Of a stretch of 64,000 nucleotides of DNA, positions 9,716 through 18,184 are shown one piece after another. The DNA lies in NCBI GenBank assembly GCA_015099395.1, contig AP024096.1, positions 8,287,485 through 8,351,484 of the forward strand, in the 5' to 3' direction. Position numbers and translations under genes: made by a program. The notes under the pieces were generated by a model that was not told the DNA's origin, made no database searches, and saw nothing but the letters and a program-made list of their open reading frames with translations. This DNA is from Ktedonobacteria bacterium brp13 (GTDB lineage: Bacteria; Chloroflexota; Ktedonobacteria; Ktedonobacterales; Ktedonobacteraceae). Numbering within the stretch: the first letter of the stretch is position 1; each line of letters begins with the position of its first letter.

Positions 9716-12271
9716 TTAGAGGCTATTACTTCGATTTTTTGCTATGCGATGTTTAAGATCATAATTGACAATAAAATTCTCCTCAGTGGTAGAAAGACCG
9801 TAGAGGTTAGCCAGCAAGTGATCAATCTCATCAAGAATGGGTTTAGAGTAGCGCATATGGTACTCAGCTAGCTCGATATGGTGCCCCAGACCAGGTGGTG
9901 TCGTATGTGTATTGCGTGTGCTGATATGGACGTTACGGGCTATATCATCTTCTAGCCGCAGCGCGAGTGCAGAGATCTGCGGTGATGAGACTAGCTCGGG
10001 AGCCAGAGGAAAGTTTTGTACAAGTGCATGTGAGAGGTGGAAGCCGTCAGAGTAGGTAGCGAACCAGAGATAGAAGAGTGAACTGTTCAGAAGTGCCATA
10101 ATGGCATGGGCATGCTGCTCCTGAGCAAAATAGAGGAAACGACCATGAGCTGGACGTGTCACCATACCATTTTTCTTATAGAAAGGTATATGACAGACTG
10201 CCTTGGTCCAGTAGTTCGTAGCTTCTTGATAATAGATGAAAAATGGACCTGGTTCTCTGTGCAATAGATCAGCGATCCTTGCGTCTCCAGTGCACTGCTG
10301 AAGTTTATTGAGCAGTCTTTCCTGGAGTGGTGAGGCGAGTTTAGGGAAGATAACTTGTGCCGTACGGCTGGTAGGTTGAGCATTCAGACGTGTTACCGGT
10401 GTATAGGACAAGAGTTGGAGTAAGTGTGGGCGTTCATCTGCGTACCAGCGATGAATACGTGTAACAAAGAGCTGATGCTGATCTGATGGTTGCTGACGGG
10501 CTGAGCGTGCGATCAAAATCGAGAGACGCTGGAAGGCATCTTCAAAGAGACGGCAGGGGAATATCTCGAAGTTAGCCAGCCAGAGAGCATCTGTGGTATG
10601 GAGCAATCGTGTACGTACTCCCTGGAAGCGTGCGCTCCCGCAGAGACTAATCGGAACAATCAGTCCCAGATAGCTTTGCTCTGGATGACAGAGTTCCAGT
10701 GAGCGTTCAATGATTGCTGCATAGATATTGCCACAACTCTTCTCTTCATACCCATTGATCACATAGGTATCTTTGACCTTGTTGTACTCAAGGTAAGGCG
10801 GGTTTCCAAGGATAATAGCAAAGCCACCATGTGCATACACCTCGGGAAAGGCAGTATTCCACTGAAAATTTTGTGCTTGTGCCTGTGAGCCAGTATCCAG
10901 GGCGTCAGTGGAGTGCTGTGTTAACGCGTTGCCAACATGAATATGGAGAGGGATTGTAGTAAACGCAGGCACGTCTGCTATCTGCTGTATCTCACCGAGC
11001 AGCATGAGATACAGCCGTAAGGTACAGAGCTCAACAGCTTCTGTTTGGAGATCAACTCCGTAGAGATTCTGACTGAGAATGAGCTGGAGGATAAAATATG
11101 CTTGTGAAGGAGCTTGCTCAATGCGTTGCTGTAAGCGTCGGTAGTGTTGGCTCCATACCTGTGTAGCGTGCTCTTGCGCTGCTCGCTGGAAAGTGGTGTT
11201 CTCAAAGAGACGCTGAAAGCAGAGTGTATAAAGGGGTTGTAGTACGGTGATACTCGCGCAGAGAAAGGCTCCCGAGCCGCAGGTCGGATCAAGAATACTT
11301 AGCTGCTCCAGGTGTGTTGCGATGCTTATGAGGAGAGCTGGATCTTCGCAGGTTGCTAACATGTCAAGTGTGAAGCGTTGAAGATCGAGATTCTCGGTAG
11401 TCAGAGCGGAGAGGTTATTGAATGCCCCTGCCTGCATCTGCGTAATACGTTGCTGATAGCGTATACGCCGCAACTGATATTCGCGTTTATCCTCTTTGGG
11501 GAGCAGGTCCACAGTACACAGTGCTGGTGGAAGATAACGTTCTGGTCTTCTTTGTAGTAGTTGCCAGACTGGAGCAGTGGCGACAAATGCAGTGGGATGA
11601 TCTCTAGCTACGCGGGTAAGTAGTCCTGGAATGATCGTTTGGCCTGCAATGTAGAGTGCAATATCGGTGTGTGTGTAGTACGTTCCAGTCTTTTTCTGAT
11701 CGCTATGCTGCTCATAGATGTAGGCCAGAGCATGAGTTGTGAGTTGTTTTGTATGGAGTAGCTGCTCTTGCACTGGCTTGCTCATCTGCCAGTTGTAGGT
11801 ATCTAGAAAAGCGAACAGACGGACAAAGGCGTGATCAGGGATCTGAGGGAGTTGTGGTCCTGTTTCCTCGGGATGAAGGCGAAAGAGCGGATGAATAAGA
11901 TGAGGAATGTAGCCAAAATGTTCGTGTGTATGTACGTCTGGCAGCTGTCCTGTATATAATAAAGTACAGAGAGGAAGCAACCATTGATGATAAAAGCTAC
12001 AAGCATTCTGAGTGGAAGCTTTTGCTTGAAGATTGAGATGGTGAGAGAGGTAGCCGTGGTCATGATCAAGGAGCCCTTGCGACTGTAAGAAGTAAAGTAC
12101 CAGAATGCGCTGGAGAAGGAGTGCTCCGTACTCTTGAGTTTTTGCACTCTGGGATAGAGGAGTCAGATGTTGTAAAAACGCAGCGCGTTCAGCTTTAAAG
12201 TAATGATAGAATTGCTTGCTCCATCTTTCTACCTGAGAACTTGAAAAAGCTGTTGGAGAAGATTCAATCAA
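9716..12271 (-). CDS. Eco57I-type N6-adenine DNA methyltransferase, paralogue B
   Basis: 851 residues, with the same architecture as the neighbour. Motif I is DPTCGSGAF (about residues 328-336) and NPPY is at about 490-493, followed by LEYNKVKDTYVING. The start is a TTG at 12271, supported by AAAGGAG 8 bases upstream. The shared framework (LLLQRILVLYFLQSQGLLDHD, YEQHSDQKKTGTYYT, the motif I and NPPY regions, and C-terminal YSKPILDEIDHLLANLYGL) shows that the two genes arose by duplication and then diverged strongly, mostly in the C-terminal recognition region. The pair may therefore modify different sites. No separate endonuclease gene is next to them. Expression is probably from a promoter in the 12272-12591 gap, which is divergent with the FKBP gene. 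Confidence 0.85.
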   Translation of the reverse strand: MIESSPTAFSSSQVERWSKQFYHYFKAERAAFLQHLTPLSQSAKTQEYGALLLQRILVLYFLQSQGLLDHDHGYLSHHLNLQAKASTQNACSFYHQWLLPLCTLLYTGQLPDVHTHEHFGYIPHLIHPLFRLHPEETGPQLPQIPDHAFVRLFAFLDTYNWQMSKPVQEQLLHTKQLTTHALAYIYEQHSDQKKTGTYYTHTDIALYIAGQTIIPGLLTRVARDHPTAFVATAPVWQLLQRRPERYLPPALCTVDLLPKEDKREYQLRRIRYQQRITQMQAGAFNNLSALTTENLDLQRFTLDMLATCEDPALLISIATHLEQLSILDPTCGSGAFLCASITVLQPLYTLCFQRLFENTTFQRAAQEHATQVWSQHYRRLQQRIEQAPSQAYFILQLILSQNLYGVDLQTEAVELCTLRLYLMLLGEIQQIADVPAFTTIPLHIHVGNALTQHSTDALDTGSQAQAQNFQWNTAFPEVYAHGGFAIILGNPPYLEYNKVKDTYVINGYEEKSCGNIYAAIIERSLELCHPEQSYLGLIVPISLCGSARFQGVRTRLLHTTDALWLANFEIFPCRLFEDAFQRLSILIARSARQQPSDQHQLFVTRIHRWYADERPHLLQLLSYTPVTRLNAQPTSRTAQVIFPKLASPLQERLLNKLQQCTGDARIADLLHREPGPFFIYYQEATNYWTKAVCHIPFYKKNGMVTRPAHGRFLYFAQEQHAHAIMALLNSSLFYLWFATYSDGFHLSHALVQNFPLAPELVSSPQISALALRLEDDIARNVHISTRNTHTTPPGLGHHIELAEYHMRYSKPILDEIDHLLANLYGLSTTEENFIVNYDLKHRIAKNRSNSL

Positions 12272-12461
12272 ATATGTACTCCTTTAGCGAGCATTCTTGT
12301 ATATGCTTTTATTGTAGCAAGAATGTCAAGTTGCGTGGGGGATCATCCCTTCTCCTTATCTACTTCCTCTTGTCAGACTGATCAAATAATGGTAACCTTG
12401 ACCTAACAATTTAGGCATTTCAGTTTATTGAATTTATTCTGTATGCTTGCTTATTCTCTAT

Positions 12462-12533
12462 TTGCTTACTACTGATCCGAAAACTTGAGTGCTTTGCACT
12501 CAGCACACCCAGGTTCACGGATAAGCAGTAATC
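12462..12533. repeat. Dispersed hairpin repeat, copy 2
   Basis: The left arm CTTACTACTGATCCGAAAAC (12465-12484) pairs imperfectly with the right arm AGGTTCACGGATAAGCAGTA (12511-12530). A nested perfect hairpin GAGTGC-TTT-GCACTC lies in the loop (12487-12501). The left arm matches the copy at 61093 over 23 bases without mismatch. It sits in a divergent gap between a methylase and the FKBP gene, so it cannot simply be a terminator. The rest of the 320-base gap is AT-rich with no other clear element. Confidence 0.65.
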
Positions 12534-12591
12534 GGATCCGCTTTGAGAAGCCCGCAATTAATAATTTTCTGCAAGAAGGAGAAGAAATCTC

Positions 12592-13377
12592 GTGACGCAA
12601 ACGATGAAGAACTCAAATGTGCCTCCATCACGGTCTGGCCGACCTGGTCAGCGTCAGCAAGAACGCAAAATGCGTGAAGCACGGCGAAGACGCCGTTTCC
12701 GTATTATTGCTAGCTCCATATTGGCAGCAGTGATTATCATTGGCGCAATAGCCCTTTTAATTGTAGACGCTCGCCATAACGACGCTGTTACCGCTCAAAT
12801 GGATGCCCAGGCGACAGCTTCAGCCGCAGCTGCGCTGAAGAAGGCGAATGCAGACGCAACTGCAACCCCTGTCGCTGCAACCGCAACGGCGACCTCCGTT
12901 AATGCACAGGGTGCAGCAATGGTCAGTGCTTTACAAAAAGAGTATCCCAAAGGGCCAGCAACGCCACCGCCGCTCACTCAGCCAGTGCAGAATGGTAGCA
13001 ATGGTCTGAAGTATATCGTTGTTAAAGCGGGCACAGGCCCTACTATCAATGCTGGCGATACGGTTGCCGTGGAGTATACCGGTTGGATACAGGCAAGTGG
13101 TAAGAAATTTGATAGTAGCTTTGATAACGGTGCTCAACCAATCGCTGCAACTCTCACGCAGGGACAGATGATCCAGGGTTGGGTTGTCGGCGTTGTTGGC
13201 ATGAAAATAGGCGAGACGCGTCGTCTGATTATTCCGCCAGCTCTGGGCTACGGTACGCAAGCCGTAAAGGATAATTCTGGAAAAGTTATTATCCCAGCGA
13301 ACTCGACACTGATCTTTGACGTGACCCCCGTTGGTTATGCCCAGCCACAGTCGAGCACCGGTAGCACCGGATCATAG
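12592..13377 (+). CDS. Membrane-anchored FKBP-type peptidyl-prolyl isomerase
   Basis: 261 residues starting at GTG 12592, with AAGGAG about 10 bases upstream. Catalyses cis-trans isomerisation of prolyl bonds during folding of exported proteins. A basic N-terminus (RQQERKMREARRRRRF) precedes one membrane helix (about residues 38-58). An Ala/Thr-rich linker (about 65-115) leads to an FKBP domain (about 135-250) with GDTVAVEYTGWI, GKKFDSSF, VVGMKIGETRRLIIPPALGYG and IPANSTLIFDV, all family hallmarks. Topology predicts the FKBP domain outside the cytoplasm. It is monocistronic by position. Confidence 0.92.
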   Translation: MTQTMKNSNVPPSRSGRPGQRQQERKMREARRRRRFRIIASSILAAVIIIGAIALLIVDARHNDAVTAQMDAQATASAAAALKKANADATATPVAATATATSVNAQGAAMVSALQKEYPKGPATPPPLTQPVQNGSNGLKYIVVKAGTGPTINAGDTVAVEYTGWIQASGKKFDSSFDNGAQPIAATLTQGQMIQGWVVGVVGMKIGETRRLIIPPALGYGTQAVKDNSGKVIIPANSTLIFDVTPVGYAQPQSSTGSTGS

Positions 13378-13446
13378 GTCTGACATCCGCGCTTTTGTCA
13401 AGAATACATAAAGAGCTCATTTGACACATGAAGGAGAGAAAACAGG

Positions 13447-13494
13447 CGCAATTAAAGAGAGAAGAGTTGCGTCTGCCTCTTTTTTTATCCTTTT
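13447..13494 (+). terminator. Possible weak terminator after the FKBP gene
   Basis: GCGCAA near 13447 can pair with TTGCGT near 13467, and a T7 run follows at about 13481. The stem is short and separated from the T-run, so the call is weak. Apart from the leader region annotated separately, the 13378-13590 stretch holds nothing else. Confidence 0.3.
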
Positions 13495-13590
13495 CTTCAC
13501 TAAAATCAAGCCACAATCGATTCTTGTCTATCCTCCTCCATCCATAGTAATGGATTGCCTCGCTCAGGCTATTTTATCGACGTTTGAAGC

Positions 13591-13619
13591 TTGACATTTA
13601 CCAGGTTAGTACGTATACT
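13591..13619 (+). promoter_or_regulatory. Sigma70-type promoter of the uracil permease leader
   Basis: TTGACA at 13591-13596 and TATACT at 13614-13619 are separated by 17 bases, near-consensus for a housekeeping promoter. The predicted transcript start near 13626 gives a leader of about 260 bases before the permease gene. Confidence 0.75.
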
Positions 13620-13679
13620 GCAACAAGTTTTAAAATCTTCCTATCGCTTTACAAAAGAGAAGAGAGGTTAGCTCTTTCC

Positions 13680-13826
13680 ATGATGGTTCTACTATTCATA
13701 AATAAGAATGTAACGAACATGCAGCTATACAGTTATGGTTCATTGGCAAAAATGGCTGCCTCATGCTCCTGGTATGTTTGTTGCCTCTCATTTTTATCTC
13801 TTTATTTCTCATCTTTTTATGGATGA
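13680..13826 (+). CDS. Putative attenuator leader peptide of the uracil permease gene
   Basis: A 48-residue ORF starting at ATG 13680 (a second ATG follows at once), with GAGAGG about 12 bases upstream and about 54 bases after the predicted transcript start. Its second half is hydrophobic and encoded by very U-rich RNA (LSFLSLYFSSFYG). The stop TGA (13824-13826) lies inside the right arm of the hairpin that precedes a T9 run. A ribosome that follows RNA polymerase closely would therefore prevent hairpin formation. This is the arrangement of E. coli pyrL upstream of pyrBI. No similarity to a known leader peptide sequence is claimed; the call rests on position. Confidence 0.5.
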   Translation: MMVLLFINKNVTNMQLYSYGSLAKMAASCSWYVCCLSFLSLYFSSFYG

Positions 13827-13836
13827 GTTTTTTTTT
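13808..13836 (+). terminator. Attenuator hairpin and T-run before the uracil permease
   Basis: CTCATC (13808-13813) pairs with GATGAG (13822-13827) around an 8-base loop and is followed directly by nine T residues (13828-13836). It lies 50 bases before the permease ATG and well after the promoter, so it should act as a leader attenuator rather than an end-of-gene terminator. The 6-bp stem is modest. Confidence 0.6.
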
Positions 13837-13887
13837 GCCAAATTGGTCTGTATTGCATTGATTCACTAGTCTGGAGAGAGGGGATAT

Positions 13888-15309
13888 ATGGGAGTAGCAC
13901 GTTTAGATCAGCGGCCTGATAAGCAGAAAAATCGATTTATGCACAGATATTTTCCGCAATGGAAGCTGAAGACATCCGGGATTATTGCGCCGGATGAGCG
14001 TTTGCCCGTAGGACCTACGATCATGGTTGGCCTGCAGCACGTGTTAGCTATGTTTGGATCGACCGTTTTTGCCCCACTGGCCATGGGCTTTGACCCGAAC
14101 ACAGCTATCTTCTTTTCTGGTATCGGCACTCTTATTTTTTTCTTGATTGTAGGTGGTCGTGTACCGAGCTATCTAGGTTCGAGCTTTGCCTTTATCGGTG
14201 TCATTATTGCTGCCACCGGTTATCAACCGGGAACCGGACTGAACGCTCATATTTCAATTGCACTTGGTGGTGTTGTCGCAGTTGGATTGATATACATGGC
14301 GGTTGCGTTGATCGTCATGCTGGTAGGTTCGCGCTGGGTTGAAGTGATTATGCCGCCAGTTGTTACCGGTTCGGTCGTAGCGACAATAGGGTTGAACCTG
14401 GCAAGTTCTACTATTGGGAATATATCCAGGCATGCATTTGATGCCTGGATGGCGAGTGTGACGGTGCTGGCTGTAGCTCTTATAGCAGTCTATGCGCCTG
14501 GTTCGATACGTCGGCTCTCGATTCTTGTGGGTGGAGTAATTGCATACCTGATCACTTTGGTTTTAGGATTAATCGGAGTCGGTCCACGCCTTGACTTCTC
14601 AAGCGTGGCAAAAGCGGCCTGGATCGGGCTACCGCATTTTCAGACTCCACAATTTTCCGGGAATGCGATCAGCTTAATCGCTCCTGTGGTAATCATCTTG
14701 ATTGCTGAAAATATCGGCCACGTGCGAGCAGTCTCGGCGATGACACATCGTAACCTCGATAAGTATCTTGGACGTGCCTTTATGGGTGATGCGGTCGCTA
14801 CAACGATTGCTGGTTTTGGTGGTAGTGTTGGTGTTACAACGTATGCTGAGAATATTGGCGTAATGGCTGTAACGCGGATCTATTCGACGCTGATCTTTAT
14901 TGTTGCCTCGGTAGCTGCTATCCTGTTGGGCTTCTGTCCCAAGTTTGGTGCGATCATCAGCACAATACCGGAGGGTGTCTTTGGTGGTCTCTCGATTGTA
15001 CTCTTTGGTCTGATCGCCATCTCTGGTGCACGCATATGGGTTGAGAACAGGGTTGACTTCTCGAAGAGCCGTAATCTGATAACAGCGGGTGTGTCATTGA
15101 TCCTGGGTTCGGGCATGGTTGGTGGACTTGCTGTTAAGTTTGGGAACGTGACCTTTGACGGTATCGGTGTCGCAACTTTTACGGCGATCGTACTCTATCA
15201 GATCTTACGCGAAGGTGAGTCGGTGCCTGAAGAGAGTGCAGTAGCTGATGCCGCAGTCTCACCTACGGCTCCCTCTGATCTCTCTCATTCGTCTTTGCAT
15301 GAGAGCTAA
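13888..15309 (+). CDS. uraA: Uracil/xanthine permease, NCS2 family
   Basis: 473 residues, about 12-14 hydrophobic segments. Proton-coupled uptake of uracil (or xanthine) across the cytoplasmic membrane. The N-terminus has VGPTIMVGLQHVLAMFGSTVFAPL, the first-helix signature of UraA/PyrP-type NCS2 carriers. The conserved middle has IAENIGHVRAVS, with the Glu used for substrate binding, and GDAVATTIAGFGGSVGVTTYAENIGVMAVT. ATG 13888 follows a GGAGAGAGGGG tract. Placement directly before the pyrimidine biosynthesis genes and behind a similar leader supports uracil as substrate and control by pyrimidine supply. The gene name is by family; specificity was not tested. Confidence 0.9.
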   Translation: MGVARLDQRPDKQKNRFMHRYFPQWKLKTSGIIAPDERLPVGPTIMVGLQHVLAMFGSTVFAPLAMGFDPNTAIFFSGIGTLIFFLIVGGRVPSYLGSSFAFIGVIIAATGYQPGTGLNAHISIALGGVVAVGLIYMAVALIVMLVGSRWVEVIMPPVVTGSVVATIGLNLASSTIGNISRHAFDAWMASVTVLAVALIAVYAPGSIRRLSILVGGVIAYLITLVLGLIGVGPRLDFSSVAKAAWIGLPHFQTPQFSGNAISLIAPVVIILIAENIGHVRAVSAMTHRNLDKYLGRAFMGDAVATTIAGFGGSVGVTTYAENIGVMAVTRIYSTLIFIVASVAAILLGFCPKFGAIISTIPEGVFGGLSIVLFGLIAISGARIWVENRVDFSKSRNLITAGVSLILGSGMVGGLAVKFGNVTFDGIGVATFTAIVLYQILREGESVPEESAVADAAVSPTAPSDLSHSSLHES

Positions 15310-15363
15310 TGCTAGTAGCAAAGCCAGTAAGGGAGAGTGATACATACTGGAGGGGATGATCAG

Positions 15364-15498
15364 ATGCAGGTTCGTAACGTGTATGATCAGGATGGTTTCC
15401 CTGTCTTCCCAAAAATTCGTTGCGCGCTACACTTGACAAAGGTCGAATGCATCGAGTATACTCTTCATAATTTGAATGTTCCCAACAAACAAAACTAA
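15364..15498 (+). CDS. Possible small ORF of 44 residues between permease and pyrB leader
   Basis: ATG 15364 is preceded by a GGAGGGG tract about 8 bases upstream and reads MQVRNVYDQDGFPVFPK onward to a TAA at 15496-15498. It overlaps the promoter of the pyrB leader, and no known family is recognised. The good ribosome binding site is the only support. It may be a chance ORF. Confidence 0.2.
   Translation: MQVRNVYDQDGFPVFPKIRCALHLTKVECIEYTLHNLNVPNKQN
15433..15462 (+). promoter_or_regulatory. Sigma70-type promoter of the pyrB leader
   Basis: TTGACA at 15433-15438 and TATACT at 15457-15462 with an 18-base spacer. The predicted start near 15469 lies about 50 bases before the leader ORF, the same layout as at the permease. 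Confidence 0.75.
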
Positions 15499-15517
15499 GC
15501 GAGGTCATGGAATCTTC

Positions 15518-15673
15518 ATGGGAAAAAATGTGTGGCGAAAATTAGTTGCAACGATTACAAAAAAATATTCATTACCCGTTGCGCTGTATAAGGATTTTCG
15601 TTCCATTCATTTTCAAGAAGATCCGGGTTCCGTTTCTAGAGAAATTGCTTTTTCCTCATCCTCTTTTTTTTAA
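15518..15673 (+). CDS. Putative pyrL-like attenuator leader peptide of pyrB
   Basis: A 51-residue ORF beginning MGKNVWRKLVATITKKY and ending SSSSFF. GAGG lies about 12 bases upstream; an in-frame ATG at 15476 would be almost leaderless. The stop TAA (15671-15673) falls in the loop and first base of the right arm of a 14-bp terminator hairpin, so the ORF runs through the whole left arm. Length (E. coli pyrL has 44 codons), position directly before pyrB and overlap with the attenuator fit UTP-sensitive, translation-coupled attenuation. The peptide sequence itself is not expected to be conserved. An alternative is that the ORF is fortuitous and the hairpin is simply the terminator of the upstream permease unit. 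Confidence 0.55.
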   Translation: MGKNVWRKLVATITKKYSLPVALYKDFRSIHFQEDPGSVSREIAFSSSSFF

Positions 15674-15693
15674 AGAGGATGAGGATTTTTTTT
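15653..15693 (+). terminator. Attenuator (intrinsic terminator) before pyrB
   Basis: TCCTCATCCTCTTT (15653-15666) pairs perfectly with AAAGAGGATGAGGA (15672-15685) around a 5-T loop and is followed by eight T residues (15686-15693). This is a textbook intrinsic terminator about 160 bases before the pyrB ATG and downstream of the leader promoter. Confidence 0.85.
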
Positions 15694-15854
15694 AACATGC
15701 AGGTTCTTCTTCAGTATGCTTATTGATACTTCGTTGAAACGTGCAGTGACAGTTTTTTAAACAAATGGATTTATCAAGGCATATCTCTCAATGGTGAAGA
15801 AGAAAAGGATGACCTGTCAAGATGTTGACTTTATTTAACTATCGAGGAGGCATT

Positions 15855-16850
15855 ATGGTCCAGGTTCCAGTTCGTGTGCAGTCAGCTATCGAGATGATCC
15901 AGCAAAATTTTACTGGGAAAGACATTGTCTCGTTCGATCAGTTTACAACAGAAGATTTGGCGATCTTGTTTGATGTAACCCAGCGCATGAAATATATTGC
16001 GGAGCGCAAAATGCCGTCGCGATTGCTGGATGGTTTGCTGGTCTCCTTACTCTTCTTTGAGCCCTCTAGTCGCACCTTTAGCTCTTTCGCTGCAGCGGTT
16101 AAGCGTCTGGGTGGGCAGACTATTGAGATGCAGAATCCTGAACAAGCATCCTCGCTCAGTAAAGGTGAGTCATTTGCAGACACTATTCGCACGTTGGAGG
16201 CCTATAGTGATGCGCTTGTAATGCGTCACCGTATCCCAGGTGCGGCGCGTGAGGCCGCGTTAGTGGCTGAGTCTATGCCAATCATCAATGCCGGTGATGG
16301 GAATAATGAGCATCCGACACAGACGCTGCTGGATATGTACACACTCTACGATCGCTTTGGGCGTCTGGATAACCTGGTTGGTATGCTCGCTGGCGATGCT
16401 CTCAACAGTCGCACTATCCACTCCCTGATCAAAGGTCTCTCGCTGTACAAGAACAATACCATTTATGTGCTCTCACCTGAGTGCCTGCGCCTGACGCGCG
16501 ATGATGTCGTGAACTTCTCGGATCGCGGTATACGTTTGATCGAGATCCAGCGTGCGGAAGATATTCCTACCCATTGCGACTTCTGGTATTGGACACGTGT
16601 CCAGCGTGAGCGCTTTGGCTCACCCGCAGAGTACCAGAAAGCACAGCAGGAGATTGTGGTCGCGACCCCGCAACTTCTGAATACATACGCGAAGAAAGAC
16701 ATGATCTTGATGGATCCCTTGCCACGCGTTGACTCGGTCGATCCAGCCGTAGATGCTGACGAGCGAGCGGTCTATCTGCGTTCACAGATTCGTAACGGTC
16801 TCTATACACGCATGGCTCTTCTGGCCCTGGTCTTTGGTCGTGCAGCATAA
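15855..16850 (+). CDS. pyrB: Aspartate carbamoyltransferase, catalytic subunit
   Basis: Joins carbamoyl phosphate and aspartate to N-carbamoylaspartate, the committed step of UMP synthesis, in the cytoplasm. About 331 residues from ATG 15855, chosen because GAGGAGG lies 6 bases upstream; an ATG at 15822 lacks this. Visible motifs: LLFFEPSSRTFSSF (carbamoyl phosphate loop), SKGESFADTIRTLEAYSDALVMRH, NAGDGNNEHPTQTLLDMY (the aspartate transcarbamylase HPTQ signature), and a C-terminal MDPLPRVDSVDPAVD with a DPLPR active-site loop. No pyrI regulatory gene is nearby. It probably starts a pyrB-carA-carB-pyrE-pyrF operon controlled by the leader attenuator. Confidence 0.94.
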   Translation: MVQVPVRVQSAIEMIQQNFTGKDIVSFDQFTTEDLAILFDVTQRMKYIAERKMPSRLLDGLLVSLLFFEPSSRTFSSFAAAVKRLGGQTIEMQNPEQASSLSKGESFADTIRTLEAYSDALVMRHRIPGAAREAALVAESMPIINAGDGNNEHPTQTLLDMYTLYDRFGRLDNLVGMLAGDALNSRTIHSLIKGLSLYKNNTIYVLSPECLRLTRDDVVNFSDRGIRLIEIQRAEDIPTHCDFWYWTRVQRERFGSPAEYQKAQQEIVVATPQLLNTYAKKDMILMDPLPRVDSVDPAVDADERAVYLRSQIRNGLYTRMALLALVFGRAA

Positions 16851-16920
16851 GATGTCAGACTCAAACTAGAAGGATATAGCGAGTCTGTAGCCGTATTGTT
16901 AGAATGGTTTGCAAGCCGCT

Positions 16921-16963
16921 CCCGGTAAAGCAGTATTGCAGTGCATGTGGAGCGGACTTTCTT
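16921..16963 (+). repeat. Hairpin between pyrB and carA
   Basis: CCGCTCC near 16917-16923 is complementary to GGAGCGG near 16950-16956 across a loop of about 26 bases. A short T5 run lies about 15 bases further on. It may modulate readthrough into carA. The remainder of the 164-base gap shows TTGGAG about 11 bases before the carA ATG. Confidence 0.35.
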
Positions 16964-17014
16964 GGCAATTTTTAAGCAGAGTATATAAAAAAGCATATTT
17001 GGAGCAAAGCACAG

Positions 17015-18184
17015 ATGAATTATGAGAATGTACCGAGCTATCCGTCGCAGCATGAGTTGGCGACTCAAAAGGCGAGTGCCGCTACACTCGTAGCTGAGCG
17101 TGTAGAGCGTTCAACCCATGCGACGCTGATCCTGGCGGATGGCACACGTTTTGAGGGTCGTTCATTCGGCTATGAGAGTGCGACGGCGGGTGAGGTCGTC
17201 TTTTGTACGGGCATGGTTGGCTATCCCGAGGCGCTAACTGATGCCTCTTTTGCGGGCCAGATCCTGACGATGACATTTCCGTTGATGGGTAATTATGGAG
17301 TGCCGAAGCAGGCTCTATGGGAGGATGATCATATCCATGTTGCTGCTTTGATCGTCTCTGAATATGTTGAAACACCATCGCATGCCCAGAGCGTGATGAA
17401 CCTTGGGACATGGTTGCAGCGTGAGCATATCCCTGCCCTTGAAATTAAGGATACACGCCTGCTAACTCAGCACATTCGCAATCATGGTGCGATGTTAGGC
17501 AAGATCGTGTTTGAGCAGGACCTTCCTTTCTACGATCCTAACACCGAGAATCTGGTGGCACGGGTCTCGACTCCGGTGGTGCAGTCTGCTGGTACAGGTG
17601 AGATGAGGATCGTCCTGATTGATTGTGGTGCGAAGCGTAATATCGTGCGCAGTCTGGTGAGCAGAGGCGTACGCGTGATCACTGTCCCCTGGGATTATGA
17701 TCTCTTCTCGCCTACCTGTCCCTTTGAATTTGATGGTATCCTGGTTTCGAATGGACCCGGTAATCCCAAGATGGCACAAAAGACCATCCAGACGTTGCGG
17801 ACGGCGCTGGAGCGCAAGATACCGACGCTGGGGATCTGTCTTGGACATCAACTCCTCTCACTTGCGGCAGGTGGCGATACCTACAAGCTGAAGTTTGGGC
17901 ATCGCAGCCAGAATCAGCCTTGTGTGCAGGTTGGCACACAACGTTGTTATATCACGACGCAGAATCACGGTTTTGCGGTCGGGACGATACCGACCGACTT
18001 TGAACCATGGTTTATCAATGCGAATGATGGTAGTAACGAAGGCATACGCCATCGGGAGCTACCAATCTTCTCGGTCCAGTTCCATCCTGAGGCGGCACCA
18101 GGACCAGAAGATACCGATTGGGTTTTTGACTACTTCCTGGAAAAGGTAAAGAACGTGAAGGACGTGAAGGGTATACGTGGTTAA
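17015..18184 (+). CDS. carA: Carbamoyl phosphate synthase small (glutaminase) subunit
   Basis: Hydrolyses glutamine and passes ammonia to CarB for carbamoyl phosphate synthesis. 389 residues, close to the family length with a slightly longer N-terminus (about 28 extra residues). CPSase small-chain domain: LILADGTRFEGRSFGYE, GEVVFCTGMVGYPEALTDASF, PLMGNYGVP. The class I glutamine amidotransferase domain has NGPGNPK, the nucleophile Cys in LGICLGHQ (about residue 277) and the His/Glu of FSVQFHPEA. The stop overlaps the start of carB by 8 bases, implying translational coupling. Confidence 0.96.
   Translation: MNYENVPSYPSQHELATQKASAATLVAERVERSTHATLILADGTRFEGRSFGYESATAGEVVFCTGMVGYPEALTDASFAGQILTMTFPLMGNYGVPKQALWEDDHIHVAALIVSEYVETPSHAQSVMNLGTWLQREHIPALEIKDTRLLTQHIRNHGAMLGKIVFEQDLPFYDPNTENLVARVSTPVVQSAGTGEMRIVLIDCGAKRNIVRSLVSRGVRVITVPWDYDLFSPTCPFEFDGILVSNGPGNPKMAQKTIQTLRTALERKIPTLGICLGHQLLSLAAGGDTYKLKFGHRSQNQPCVQVGTQRCYITTQNHGFAVGTIPTDFEPWFINANDGSNEGIRHRELPIFSVQFHPEAAPGPEDTDWVFDYFLEKVKNVKDVKGIRG

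Noticed and set aside
15310..15855. PyrR-binding RNA as controller of pyrB
   Set aside because: A near match (AGATCCGGG) to the PyrR loop consensus is present, but the conserved GAGGCU-like part and antiterminator pairing are absent, and no pyrR gene is in the window.
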